This document shows positions 1 to 11,600 of a stretch of DNA of 32,309 nucleotides, piece after piece. Location of the stretch: assembly GCA_022578965.1 (NCBI GenBank), contig MU400846.1, forward strand, positions 1 to 32,309, written 5' to 3'. Source of the DNA: Xylaria sp. FL1777 (lineage: Eukaryota; Ascomycota; Sordariomycetes; Xylariales; Xylariaceae). The position numbers were made by a program, and so were the translations under genes. The notes beneath the pieces are model-generated. The model searched no databases and had not been told where the DNA came from. It saw only the letters and a program-made list of their open reading frames with translations. Each line of letters opens with the position of its first letter. Positions within the stretch are counted from its first letter, which is position 1.

Positions 1-399
1 AAATATATTTTTTTGCAATTTGTTTTAATAATTATAAAGCTTTTAAATAATATTTATATGTTTATTTATTTTAATTTATATAAATAAAGCATTTAGTTTT
101 GTTTAATATAGCATTTTTGTTTTAATTTAAAATAATAACTTTATATTTTTGCTTTAAAAACATATTTTTTAAATTGCTTTATTGTTTTTTGTTATTTTAA
201 ATTTTTATAATTTATACTTTTTTTTTAAGTTAAAAAATCTTTTCTTTTTTATAGCTTTTTTTTTTGTTTCTTTTTTTAAATTAGCATTATTTTTAAAAGT
301 GTTTTTTTTTTTTATAGTTTTAACATTTAACTTTAAACATATTTTAAAGTTATAATTTTTAAACTTTATTAATTTGCTTAAATCTTTATTTAATACTTT
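1..399. other. Continuation of the left-edge element, no domain recognised
   Basis: T-rich sequence with many poly-T runs. On the minus strand it would follow the Gag capsid and should hold the end of Gag. It reads as Lys-rich, Gln-rich decayed coding sequence, but I could not recognise a zinc knuckle or protease. Confidence 0.4.
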
Positions 400-1010
400 T
401 TTAAGTATTTTTTTTTTTTGTTTTTTTTAGTTTTTTTAGTTTTAAAATACTAGTTAAATAATTATTAATTAATTATAATAACTATATTAATATATATATT
501 AATTTTTATTAGTTTATTTATTTTATATAGTTTATTTTAAACTTAAGTTTTAAGTTTACTATAAAATAAATAAAATAATATAAGCTTAAGTAATTTTAAA
601 ATTATTGCTAATTGTTTAAATTTTATAGCATAATTTATTACTACTTTTGTTTATTTTAAGCAATAAAGTGCTTTTTTTGCATGTTTTGCTTTTTAAGTAT
701 TTTTAAATAATGTTTTTATTTAATTTTTAAACTTAATATAGTTTTTAAAAATTTTTTTTGTTTTTAGCTTAAAATTAGTTAACTTATTAGCTTTTAAAAA
801 ATTCTTTAAAATAAATTAAAACTATTTTAGTACTTTTTTTAATAAAAATTATAAAATAATTATTACTTTTTAGTTTTTTTTTATAATAATAATAAAGTGC
901 TATTTTAAATAAAATTTAACATAAATTAAAAAAGTTTTTATATTTATAAATTTATTATAAAGCTTTAAAGCAATAAGTTTAAAACTTTTAATGTTTAATA
1001 TTTTTAATAT
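400..1010 (-). pseudogene. Ty3/gypsy Gag capsid remnant (left-edge element)
   Basis: One minus-strand frame reads as a retrotransposon capsid once in-frame TAA/TAG are taken as decayed Gln or Trp codons. Its first part contains ALKLYNKFINIKTFLIYV (near 970-920), resembling the start of gypsy capsids. Further on comes KIFKNYIKFKNQIKTLF (about 760-700), then a stretch like ALYCLKQTKVVINYAIKF, matching the 'LxQxGSVxxYAxxF' part of fungal gypsy Gag. It ends in a Lys-rich tail near 400. Gag assembles the cytoplasmic particle that packages element RNA. The polyprotein would run leftwards, so protease and RT lie before base 1 and the 5' LTR should lie to the right, within about 1011-1668. The family is not assigned, and it was not shown to be the same as the right-edge element. 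Confidence 0.72.
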
Positions 1011-1668
1011 TATAAATAATCTTAATAATAAAAGTAATAATAGTAATAAAAAGTTAAGTTTTTTATTTTAAGTTATTACTTTAAATATAGCAATAATAAA
1101 AATAAGCGTTAAGTTTGCTAATAATAATATTAGCATTAGTTATAATATAATTATTTATTTAAAACTTTAACTTATTATTATAATAGTAGTTATTATTGCT
1201 GCTTTAATTATTATAGCTAATATTTATACTAGTTTAAAGGTTATAACATTTAATATTTAAGCTATTTTTTAAGTTAAAACAACTAGTTTGCTTTATAGCA
1301 CTAATATTAACGTTAGTTTTTTTTTATTATTACTACTTAACTTTTTTTTTTTTATTACTGCTTTTTTTTTAATAAAAATAGTTAATAAAAGTATTAAAGT
1401 TTATTGTTTTAATATATTATTAGTTTTAAAAGTTTTTAAAATCTTTAAATTTAATTTTTAACTTTTTGTTTTTAATAGTATAACTTAAATTTAGTTTATT
1501 AGTTATTAAGTAAAATTTATTTATATAATGCTGTTTAGCATTTTTATTTTTTAAATATTTTTTTAGTATATTTTTAAAAGTTTATTTTATAAATTATTTA
1601 TTATTTAACTTTTTATATTAATATTTGTTTTTATATATTAAGTCTTATTAATTAAAAAGCTATTAAAG
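1011..1668. other. Presumed 5' region of the left-edge gypsy element
   Basis: No gene recognised. By orientation it should contain the Gag N-terminus, leader and possibly the 5' LTR of the minus-strand element. I could not find a second LTR to compare with, so LTR limits are not called. Short TTATTA-type runs are present. Confidence 0.3.
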
Positions 1669-1670
1669 TA

Positions 1671-3265
1671 TAATAAACTTATTATATATTAATATAATAA
1701 GTTTGCTTTTAAAGTTTTAATTTATAAGTAATAATAAGATTTTTAATAATAGTTTATTAAAGAGATTTTTAAAGTATTTTTATTATTATGCATTAATAAA
1801 GGTTTTAAAAGTTTAAAAGTAATAAATATATTAGTGCTTAGTAGTTATAAAAAATTAATAGCTAAAAAGCTAAAAACTAAGTAAATAACTAAATATAAAA
1901 AGTATATAATTATATAAACAAAAGAAGTATTTGCAGCACACTAAAAAAGCAGATAAATTTTTAATTAAGCTATTAGTTATTATACGACCTAAAAAAAGCA
2001 CGTAAAATAGCTAAATAAGTTCTAAATATAAGAAAGCTTAGCTATTATAACATAGCTAAAAAACTAATTAAGTTATAAGTAGCTACAAAAACATAAAAAC
2101 AAAGGCTTTTAAACATGAAGCAAAAGCAGTTAAGCATTAATACTAGCTTTTCTTTAAGCTAAAAAAAGTTTATTATAACTACAAAGCAAAAGCTAAAACA
2201 TTTATTATAAAGCTATTTGTTATTTATAGTTTTAAGAAAGCTGCTTATTATAAATTTACATTTATAAATTTTAAAGTAAAGCATAATATAATAAAGTATT
2301 AAAAACAGTAATATAAAATTATAAATATAAAACTATAAAAGTTAAAAAGCATACATTATAAAAAAACAAAGCAATTAAGCAATTTTATTAAGCATTAAAT
2401 ATTAAAATTTTATTAAAACTTTTAGCTACTAAATATATAATAATGTTAACCTTTAAAAGTTATATAAATACTTTTTAACTAGCTTATTTATATAAAACTT
2501 TTAGCTTTTTTACTTATTATAGCTTTTTTTGCTTTTTTAATTATAACTTAAAGTTATATACTAGCTATAAGTATAGCTTAAATATTTTTATTAGTACAAA
2601 AATAACATATAGCTATGCAAGCTTTAATAAATAATTAAAGTTTTTTATTAATTTTTTTAAGCTAAAGAATTATTAGCAGTACTTAAAATTAAAAGAACTT
2701 TAATAGTTAAAATAAACATAAAGTAAAGCTTAAAAACGTATAAATATTAATACAGTTAAAAGTATTTATAAAATTATAACTGTTATTTTTAGCGCTTATT
2801 TTGCTTTTTTTACATTATAAGCACTTAATAAACTTGCTAGTAATATTATAAACGCAAAAATTATTAATGTTTTTATATAGTTAGCATAAAAAAAACAACA
2901 ATAAAAAGTGCATAACATATTATTATAACATAAATAATATAGTAATAATATAGCTTAAGCATTTTAGCATGTTTAATAAATACAAATTTTAAAGCTATTA
3001 ATAATACTTTAATATAAAGCACTAAAATATTTACTTTTATTTTAAGAATTAGTGTTATAGCAAAAAAGCATAACAATAAGCAGTTATAAAAGCTTAAACT
3101 ATATAATAGCAAGCTATTAATTACTTTATTTAATATTATAGATTAAATAACTAATAAAAACTGCAGCAAAATAACTTATAACTTTAAATATATAAGCTTA
3201 ACATTAGTTAATACATATATTTAAGCTAAACTAGTTATAAATATATATTACAAAAAGCATAATAG
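1671..3265. mobile_element. Unit X, left part (TA-flanked repeat, candidate DNA transposon)
   Basis: The first 250 or so bases are repeated at 29545-29800, and the far end of the same unit (18995-20129) is repeated at 29800-30019. This defines a unit of about 2.73 kb, split by chromovirus copy A, whose AATAG target duplication sits at 3261-3265. Both copies of X are bordered by TA. The outer ends look like a short imperfect inverted pair (TAACGGA on the left of the short copy, TTCGTAA on the right here). TA target plus short inverted ends suggests a Tc1/mariner-like element, but no DDE transposase motif was recognised. From about 2935 to 3265 a plus-strand frame has few stops and reads on across the insertion into 18995, so a decayed ORF is plausible. 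Confidence 0.5.
1678..1701. repeat. 24-bp hairpin near the left end of X
   Basis: Ten-base complementary arms around a four-base ATTA centre. The same hairpin occurs at 29552-29575, where it starts CCTATT. Here the end bases have decayed from CC to CT and GG to AG, all transitions. It lies a few bases inside the X end, so it may be a subterminal structure of the element. Confidence 0.75.
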
Positions 3266-3458
3266 TGTTATAACTAAGCTACTTAAGTACTTTAGCATAT
3301 ATTATAAGTTATATATATATATAGAATATTTTTTTTATACTTATTTTATAGGAGTTTTTTTTTTTTTTTAAGCTTTAGTTTTATTAAATACTTACTATAA
3401 AACTAAAAATATATTAACTATTATACTTAACCTTTAATGCTTTATATTTTCTATAACA
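3266..3458 (+). repeat. 5' LTR of copy A (193 bp)
   Basis: Starts TGTTATAAC and ends ATAACA, collinear with five other LTRs in the window. It contains a TATATATATATA run and an internal inverted repeat (CTTTAGTTTTAT with ATAAAACTAAAA). Differences from the other LTRs are mostly C/T or G/A. Confidence 0.95.
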
Positions 3459-3583
3459 ATTTTAAAGCTTTTTAAAATAAAGTTATTTATAATACTTTAT
3501 TATACTATAGAATAGCTAAATACTAATTAACTATATAAGCTAATGCTATTTTTAATAACTTTTTTTTAGAACAAACTTTAATA

Positions 3584-5090
3584 ATGAACTAAAAACAAAC
3601 TTAGCACAAATTATTTTTAAAACTAAGCTTAAGTAAACAATAATTATTTAGTGCTTTAGGTGCTAATACTTAATTGTTGCAAACATAAATTATATAGCTT
3701 TTAGCTAAAATTAAAAAGCTAAAGCAACAAGTTATGCAGTAAAAAAATAAAAGCAAACAAGTTGCTTTAAAATTAAAGATAGCTTATATTACGTTTATTT
3801 TATAATTAAATAAACAAAAGAACTAAAAAATAATATTTTTAGAAAAACAAAAGAACTTTTTAGACCTTAAAAAACAATTTTATAACTTAAGTTAAAAATA
3901 AAAACATAAGGATTTTAGTAATAATAACAACTTTTTATTTTTTAGCTTTAATAAAAAGCATAATTAAAAAAAACCTAAATACTAATTACGTTAAAATTGC
4001 TTATATTACTATTAATGCTACTTATTTAAAAATGCTAATTTTAGCTAACTATTAAAGTTTAACTATAATTTTTTTAGCATAAAATTTATTTATTAATGCT
4101 AGCTAAAGTAAATAAAAAAACTTTAAACTATTTTTAAAAAAGCTAATTAGAAATTCTGCTGTAATAAAAACAAGATTTTATATACGTATAACAATATAAA
4201 TTAAAACTATAAAAATGTTTATTAATTAGCATTATAAAGGTTATTAACCTTAAAAAAAAAACAATTTAAAATTAACTAAAAAATGTTTTTAAACTAAACT
4301 AAAACTTTATTTAAACAATTTGCTTTTTTATAAGCTAGCATAAATATATAATTAAAATAAGCAAGTTAACAAGCTAACTAAAACTTAAGGTTATTTAATT
4401 AATACTTTGCTAGTATTAAACTTTAAAATGTTTGCTAAAACAAAAGCAAAAAAGCTTTATTATATTACTAAAAACTAAACGTATTACTTTAGCAAAAGTT
4501 AATAAACTATTATAATTTTTTGCTAATTATATAAGCTAATATAGTTAATATTATATAATAACGCTAAAAACTAATAACTAAAAAACAACGCTTAAACTAT
4601 AGTAAAAAAAAACTAAAGTTAAATATTGTTCGAATTATTAATAGATTAACCTTAAATATTAAGCAAAACTAAACTAGTAATTAGTATATTAGCACTAGCT
4701 ATAAAAATAATAATACTAGTTTTAATAATTAAAACTACTATTATAAAAGCAATAATTATAATAACAGCTATAATAATAATAACCTAAGATTTTATAAAAG
4801 CAATAATAACTATAAAAGCTAAAACTAATATTATAGAAATAATAATACTAAAAGTTATAGCTAGTACTAAAACTAAAGATATATAAATAACTAAAGTAAT
4901 ACTAATAATATTTATACTTTAAAAAACTGTTATATTTTTAAAACTTTTTTAAATTAACTTTAAGATAATAATAAAAGTAGTTTAAATTTAAACTTTTATA
5001 AGAACTTTACTTATTATAGCTATAAATAACTTAGCTATATTGCTTTTAATTACCTTTAGCTTAAAGGTAATAATAACAACAGTAATAACA
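3584..5090 (+). pseudogene. gag of copy A
   Basis: The ATG at 3584 opens a frame reading MN-K-T-HKLF, then a Lys/Gln-rich, probably coiled-coil stretch (KIKKLKQQVMQ at about 3710-3740, QKN-KIIFLEKQKNF at about 3815-3860). Copy B shows CAGCAA and CCAAGAA where copy A has CAGTAA and CTAAAAA, so stops here derive from Gln codons and Lys from Glu. Copies B and C have ATA in place of the ATG. The frame of the ATG equals the frame of the zinc knuckle at 5012, 476 codons downstream. The middle (capsid) part is too decayed for me to confirm one continuous frame. The C-terminal part before and after the knuckle is Asn/Gly-rich, as in many Gag nucleocapsids. Confidence 0.8.
5012..5053 (+). other. Decayed CCHC zinc knuckle in Gag of copy A
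   Basis: Reads YYSYK-LSYIAFNY, which has the spacing of C-x2-C-x4-H-x4-C with every ligand changed to Tyr (TGY to TAY, CAY to TAY). Copy C keeps TGC at the first position and copy B keeps TGC at the last, which confirms the alignment. The knuckle binds element RNA during packaging. Confidence 0.88.
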
Positions 5091-5397
5091 AAAATAATAG
5101 ATTTAGTAGCTATATTAGCTATAATAGTAATATTACTTAAAAACAAACTATTTAAAAAATCTAAATAAATAAAAACCAAAATATAAATAAAGAAAACTAA
5201 AAATAGTAATTAAAGTTTTATATATCTTTTTTATAAAAGCTATAATACTATAACTTAAAAAACAAATAGTAAGCTTAGCATTAATTATATTAGCTATAAG
5301 TTTTAAGCTAAAATTACTACTTTATATATTTATTTTATGCTGTTTTTATATTTTTTGCACTATTTATTTTGTTAGCTTTATAAAACTACTTATTAAA

Positions 5398-6499
5398 ACT
5401 TATGTTAATTTTGATTTATGCGCTAAATATAACTATATTAGTTTTATTTTTGCTTTTTATTATAAATTATAGCAAGCATTTTTTTATATATTTATATTAT
5501 AGCATGCTGCTAAAAGTAGATTTTTTACTTATAAAGCTTATTAAGTTATTTATAAATTAACTAATAATTGTAGTATTATTTGTAAAATTAAGCGTGTATG
5601 CATAACTATTAACTATAATTATTGCTTTAAAAGCAGCTTTTTTTTATTATTTTAAACTACTTTAAAAAATAAAAAAATTATACTAAATTTAAGCACTAAT
5701 TAATAGTTTTTTAAATTATGCTACTTTTAAGTAAAAATATTTAGTTTAACTAAGTTTATAAAAGTTTACTAAAACTAAGCTTATTGTTATGCTATTATTT
5801 AACTATTTAAACTTATATAGCTTAAAAAGTTAAAAAAAAGCTTTAGTTATTTTAATTTTATAGCAATTTTAAAAAAGTTTTATAATTTATTTAAGTTTTT
5901 TAATATTAGTAAAGCAAACATATTGCTATAATTAAAGCAAAAAAACCTTGCTATTAAGCTAAAAGAAAACATAGTTATATTTTATTTTTTTATATATTTA
6001 TTAGCTTAAAATAAGCTAAAAAAACTATAAAAATAGCTTAATAAAATACTAAAAGCAAAAAAAATTAAAAAGTTTATTAGCTTTATTAGCGCTTTAATTT
6101 TTTTTATACTTAAGAAAAATAAAAGCTTATGTTTATATATAAATTATAAAAAACTTAATTAGGTTATATGCAAAAATTAATATACTTTATTACTTATTTT
6201 AAAGCTGCTTAATAAAATTTTAAAAGCTAAAATCTTTAGCAAAATTAACTTTAAAAACGCTTATTATTGCTTATATATTTAAAAAAAAAATAAATAAAAA
6301 ACAGCGTTTTATATATGCTATAGCTACTATAAATTTCTAGTTATACTTATAAGTTTATTAAATACTTTTGCTACTTTTTAAAGTTATATATAAAAAGCAC
6401 TTAATAATATAATAAATATATTTTATATTATATATTTTAATAATGTGCTTATTTTTTTTTTAAATAAAAATTTTTATATAAAACATATTTAAAACATTA
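5398..6499 (+). pseudogene. pol of copy A, 5' part: probable protease and RT palm
   Basis: Frame is -1 relative to gag. A D-L-C-A stretch starting at GAT 5413, followed by a YNYIS stretch, is a weak candidate for the protease active site (TCA to TTA would give Ser to Leu, though the third position is Cys rather than Gly). RT is clear from about 5900. Recognisable blocks are FISALIFFILKKNKSL (SPAGAPILFVKKKDGSL), YINYKKLNQV (VDYRGLN), AKIFSKINFKNAYY (AKIFSKIDLKDAYY) and KTAFY. The YxDD catalytic site at 6433-6444 has become YFNN, both Asp codons GAY to AAY. Copy B interrupts the ORF about 55 bases later, between the palm and RNase H. Confidence 0.9.
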
Positions 6500-6692
6500 T
6501 GTCATAAGAGGTATAAAGCATTAAAGGTTAAGTACAATAGTTAATATATTTTTAGTTTTATAGTAAATATTTAATAAAACTAAAGCTTAAAGAAAAAAGA
6601 AAACTTCTATAAAATAAGTATAAAAAGAATATTTTATATATATATATAACCTGTAATATATGCTAAAATATCTAAGTAGCCTAGTTATAATA
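6500..6692 (-). repeat. 3' LTR of copy B (193 bp)
   Basis: Starts TGTCATAAGAGG on the plus strand and ends TTATAATA, with the closing CA decayed to TA. CATTA directly precedes it. The polypurine tract (as poly-T on plus) follows from 6694. Confidence 0.95.
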
Positions 6693-6693
6693 A

Positions 6694-6709
6694 CTATTCT
6701 TTTTTTTTT
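6694..6709 (-). other. Polypurine tract of copy B
   Basis: On the minus strand this reads A9-GAATAG directly before the 3' LTR end at 6692. It is collinear with the tract at 18780-18795 in copy A and supports a minus-strand element. Confidence 0.7.
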
Positions 6710-6951
6710 AATTAGGTTGTTTTTAACCTATATATAAGTAAAATTAATTAAAGTAATTAATCTTAAATATAAGTAGTAAAATAAAGTAATATAAAGTAAT
6801 TAAGCATAAATATAATATATTAAATAAAATGCTTATGTAATATAATAATTAAAGTACTTATATACTTATGCTTATGTTTATGTGTTAAGTTACGTTTGTT
6901 TTATGCTATATTTATAGCAAGTTTTACGCTTATATTTCTATTGCTATATAT

Positions 6952-6953
<2 letters not shown>

Positions 6954-6983
<30 letters not shown>
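6954..6983 (-). repeat. Poly-T tract (30 T) in the 3' part of copy B
   Basis: Homologous to the 34-A tract of copy A. It makes the plus-strand frame here look like a Phe-rich ORF (6896-7105), which is a by-product of the homopolymer. Confidence 0.9.
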
Positions 6984-7100
6984 CTTTAGCTACTGTTAAA
7001 CAATTAATTTTAGCTATACATTTTACTACTGCTATTTTTATACTTATTTTATATTTTTTCTGCTTTTTTTTTAATTACTATTTATATTACGATTATATTG

Positions 7101-7790
7101 CTTAAACTTGCAGTAATTAAAAATAATACACGTAAACGCAATTATAATTAAAGCTATAATTGTAAACATAAACGCAAAAAATTATTGCAACTTATTTTAC
7201 GCTTAAATTTATTTAAAAATAAATTTAATTTTATTATAAAACAGAACTTTAATAAACTTTCTTGCTAAAAGTTTAATAACTTTAGTAATAAAAATAAAAG
7301 TCTTAGCGGTTTGCTTTTTTCTTAAAACAGCTTTAATTTTAATAAAAATATAAATACTATTAAGCTTTTTATAAGTTAAAAAAAAAAAAATAAAAATAAA
7401 AATAAAAATGATTTAAACTTTATAAATCTAAATAAAGATTTAAATGCTGTTTTATGCAATTTTAATATAAATAACGCAAAAAATAAGTTTAATTTTAATG
7501 CAAATATTAAAGTTTTTATGCTAGCTAAACATTAGCTTGTTTTTATAATAATTTCTGTTTGCAAACTTTGTAAGCAAATTACTAAAGCTAAAAACAAAAA
7601 ATATAAAACTATTAAAAAAGCAATAGTTTTAAGTAGTTTATTAATATATTAGCTTTGTTTTAAGCGTTTTAAAAAAGTATTTTAACTAAAAAATAGTTTA
7701 CTTTTAAATATAATTTGCAAATTTAAAAACTTAAAAGTAATAGCTTATATAAGCTATATAAATAGCTATACTTTATATAAGCTTATAAGT
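7101..7790 (+). pseudogene. Candidate extra ORF, antisense to gag-pol (copy B)
   Basis: The plus-strand frame with codons starting at multiples of 3 has about seven stops in 230 codons. Roughly 10% would be expected by chance in DNA this A+T-rich. The stops that are shared with copy C fall at positions where Gln or Arg would fit. Visible blocks are a basic N-terminal part (TRKRNYN, then KHKRKKLL), a middle rich in Asn and Phe (NFNFNANIKVF), then SVCKLCKQITKAKNKKYK and AYISYINSYTLYKLIS. Reversing RIP changes turns many Asn/Lys into Asp/Glu, so the middle was probably acidic. Copy C has the same frame and residues. It lies between the chromodomain and the 3' LTR, the position where some LTR elements carry extra or antisense ORFs. 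No start codon or known domain recognised. Downstream of 7790 the stop density rises to background. Confidence 0.5.
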
Positions 7791-8687
7791 TAATTTATAT
7801 TTATTTTAAATTAGTTTTATTAATAAGTTAGCTATTTGTTATATTATATTTTAATATAATGCATATTTAAAAGTTATTAAACTAGTTTATTTATTTTTTT
7901 GTTTTTTAAAAAAATAACTATAAAAAAGTTATTATAAATAAAAATTGCGCTATTGTTTAAAAAACTTTAAATAATTATTATATTAACTTTATAGCTATGT
8001 AGTTTTGTTTTTTAAAAGCATTTTTGCGTTTTTTATTAACTTATAAAACTTAATTTTAATTAATTAGCAAAGTTAGCAACATAAAAATAAGTTATTTTGT
8101 TTTTATTTTATATAAAGTTTAACTAACAATTAATAATACAAAAACATTATACTAAATATAAACACTTAATAATAAAGCATAAATCTTTAGTTTGCTAAGT
8201 TATTAAGCTTTTTTATATAAGCGCTATAAATAACTTTATTTAAACTAATTTTATAAAATTTTCTAATAAAATTAAAACTATTTTTAACGCTAGTAATATG
8301 CTTATTTAATTGCACTTAAAGTGCAAGTTATAAACTATAAATATATAGCTTAAAAAGCTGCTTTTATTTCTTTTAAAAAAAATATATATAAAACTATATT
8401 AATTATTACTAATAAACATAAATAAAAATATTTAGTTAGCTTTTTTTAACATAAAAATGTTTTAAAGTTTAATAATTAATGTTTTAAAGCTTTTTTGTAA
8501 AAATATTATAATTTATTTATAGTGTTTTTATATATAACTTATTAATAAAGCGCAAATATTTTAAAACTTAAAGCAATAAGTATAATTCTTATTATATAAT
8601 TAAAAACAAAAAAATAACTAATTAATATATATAATATATTTAAGCTTTAGTTTATAGCTAAATTAATAATAAATTAATATTATTTTA

Positions 8688-11600
8688 TTAGCTTAATAGC
8701 TTTGCTTTTTTTTTATAACTTAAGCACTTTTTAAAGTTTTTAATTGCTTTAAAAACTATAATATTAATAGTAAGTACTTATTAATTATATTTAGTTAGCT
8801 AGCCTTTTTATTTAATAAAATAATATTTTTCTTTATTATAAGTTATTTTATTTATTATATTTTTAACTTTTTATTTTTTTAATTTATTTTTAAGGTTTAA
8901 TATAAGTAAACTATATTTATGTTTAGCTTTTTAAAGCTTAAGCAGCTAAATTAAAAAAACAGAATAAAAACAGCTATATTGTTTTAAAAAACTAATATAA
9001 TATATTTATAAACTAACTATAAAAAGAATTTAAAAAAGTTTAATAAACTTAAGCGCTAACTTTTTATTTTTAAACTTAATATTTTTTATTAATAGTATTA
9101 CTAAGTTTTTAGTTTTAAAAGTTATAAGTTTATGTTTATTATTATAATATTCTATATATTTATTAGTTATAATTTATTATTGCTTTGTTATTTTGTTTTT
9201 AATAGTTTATAACTTGTTAAAATGTTTTTATATAGCTAAAATTTTTTTTAATATAAAGTTATTCTTAATAAACAAACAAAATTTTAGCATATAATTATAT
9301 AAAGCTTTAAAAAATAATTGTTTAATTATAAAATTAATAGCAAAATTTATAGCAAAAAAAGCTTAAAATAAAAATTAAAACTAATTAGTTTATTTATTAT
9401 TTATAAAGCACTTAAAATAGCTTTTAATTATTTAGTTTATTTATTTTGTTTGTTTATTAGTTTTAAAGTAAAATATTACTAAAAGCTTTTGTTTAACTTT
9501 TAAGTAATAATATAAATTAAACTAAAATTAGCTAATAAAAATAAAGCTTTTATTAAAAATAATACTTTTTAAGCTATTATAAATATATTTAATTTTATAG
9601 TAAAATAAAACTGCTAGTTTAACTAAAATTATAATAATATTAACTAAAAATAAGTATATAAGCTTAATAAATTTATTTATAATAATAAAAATAGTATTAA
9701 TTAGTTTTTTTTTATAAAAAGTTTTTAGTAAATTTATAATAAAATTTATAAATAGCTTTTATATAAGTTTATTAAATATTAATAAAGCATTAAATTTATT
9801 ATACTTTTAGTAATATTTTGCTTTAGTTTTAAAGTAAATTATATAGCTTTATATATACTTTTTAATATTTAGTTTTATGTTGCTTTAATAAAACTTTTAT
9901 TATAATAGTTTTAAAGTGCAACTTTAGCTAAAATGTTTAGCTAAAAGATTATTATAATATAGCTTAATAAATTAAAAATATATAACTTTTTTAAAAAAAA
10001 TATAAATTTTATTTTTATAGCAAACTAAAGATTTTTTTATTAACTATTAAAAATTTATAAGCTTTTTTGCCTTTAATTACTTTATAATTATATAGCATTT
10101 AAGGTTTTTTTTTTAAACTTTTTAAATAAAGTTTTTTAGCTTTTTAAAAGCTTTTAAATTTTTTAATTTTTTTAAGCTTATAGCTATTTATATATATAAA
10201 CGTATAATTACTTAAATAAAAAAGGCTTTTTTAGCAAATATAATTTTAAAGTATAAAGCTTTAGCTTAAGCACTAAAATATAAATTAAAAACTTTAACTT
10301 GCTATACTACTGCAACTTTTTTTTTTAACGTTAAAAAAATATTAATATTACTAAATAAAACAGCTATATAATTAAAATAGCGCAAAAAAAAATTAGCTTT
10401 GTTTTTTTTGCTTGCTTAATATTTAATAATAAAGTTAAAAAAAGCTAATAATAAACATTAATAAGTTTATTTTTTATTAAGCTTTAATGTTTTTATAAAT
10501 GCTTAAAAATTAGCATAATTAATTAATATTTTAACTAATAAATTGTTTTTTTATAAATAATACTACTAATACTTAAAGCAATTTATTATTATAAATATTT
10601 TTTAGTTAAATATATTATATTGCATTTTTTTTTTAAATAGCTTTTAAAAATAAAACATAACTAGTTTAAAAATGCTTTAATTATTTTGCTAAAATAAATT
10701 TCCTGCAAAAGCTAGTTTAAAAAAATTAATTTTTAGCAATATTTGTTTTTTAAAGTTAAAATGTATAAAAAAAATAGCTTGCTTAAATATATCTTAAAGG
10801 TTTTTAAAAGCTTTTTTTTTAAAATTATCTAAAGAAATTTAACTTTTTTTTGTTTTTGTTATGTTTTTTTTTAAATATTTAAACAAAAGCGCAACAATAT
10901 AAAAATACCTGTTTATAAAACAGTAATAAAAGTTATAAAACTTTAAAAATTATTATAACGCTTAATAAATATTTAATATAAACTATTACTAAATAATATT
11001 TATATATAAAAAGTTTATTTTAATTTTTTAGCTAAAAATAATATAACTTAAAAATTTAATCTTTTTTTAATAAAATTAGCACTTAAATAATTTAACGTAT
11101 AGTTTTGCTTTTTATAGCTTTTTAATAATGTTTTAAACATATTTTATATAAAAATCCTTATTTAGAAAAAAAATAAGCATATTATTAAAATATATAATAT
11201 AAAATATATTTATTATATTATTAAGTGCTTTTTATATATAACTTTAAAAAGTAGTAAAAGCATTTAATAAACTTATAAATATAACTAAAAATTTATAATA
11301 GCTATAGCATATATAAAACGCTGTTTTTTACTTATTTTTTTTTTAAATATATAAGCAATAATAAGCGTTCTTAAAGTTAATTTTACTAAAGATTTTAACT
11401 TTTAAAATTTTATTAAACAGCTTTAAAATAAGTAGTAAAATATATTAATTTTTACGTATAACTTAATTAAATTTTTTATAGTTTATATATAAGCATAAGC
11501 TTTTATTTTTCTTAAGTATAAAAAAAATTAAAGCGCTAGCAAAACTAGTAAACTTTTTAATTTTTTTTGCTTTTAGTATTTTATTAAGCTATTTTTATAG

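Noticed and set aside
2873..3112. 79-codon minus-strand ORF
   Set aside because: Low-complexity Ile/Leu/Phe/Tyr composition from A+T-rich DNA. The plus strand of X reads better here.
3459..3480. Primer-binding site after the 5' LTR of copy A
   Set aside because: No TGG-type tRNA 3'-end complement could be seen in any copy. Decay or a self-priming mechanism cannot be told apart.
4988..5179. Minus-strand ORF, with collinear plus-strand ORFs at 12416-12637 and 27501-27722
   Set aside because: All three are the antisense of the Gag zinc-knuckle region, so their mutual similarity is that of the retrotransposon.
6896..7105. Phe-rich ORF, with 18384-18629 (-) and 21978-22190 (+)
   Set aside because: Created by the long T-run and present only because the copies are homologous. 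The frame differs from the candidate antisense ORF downstream.
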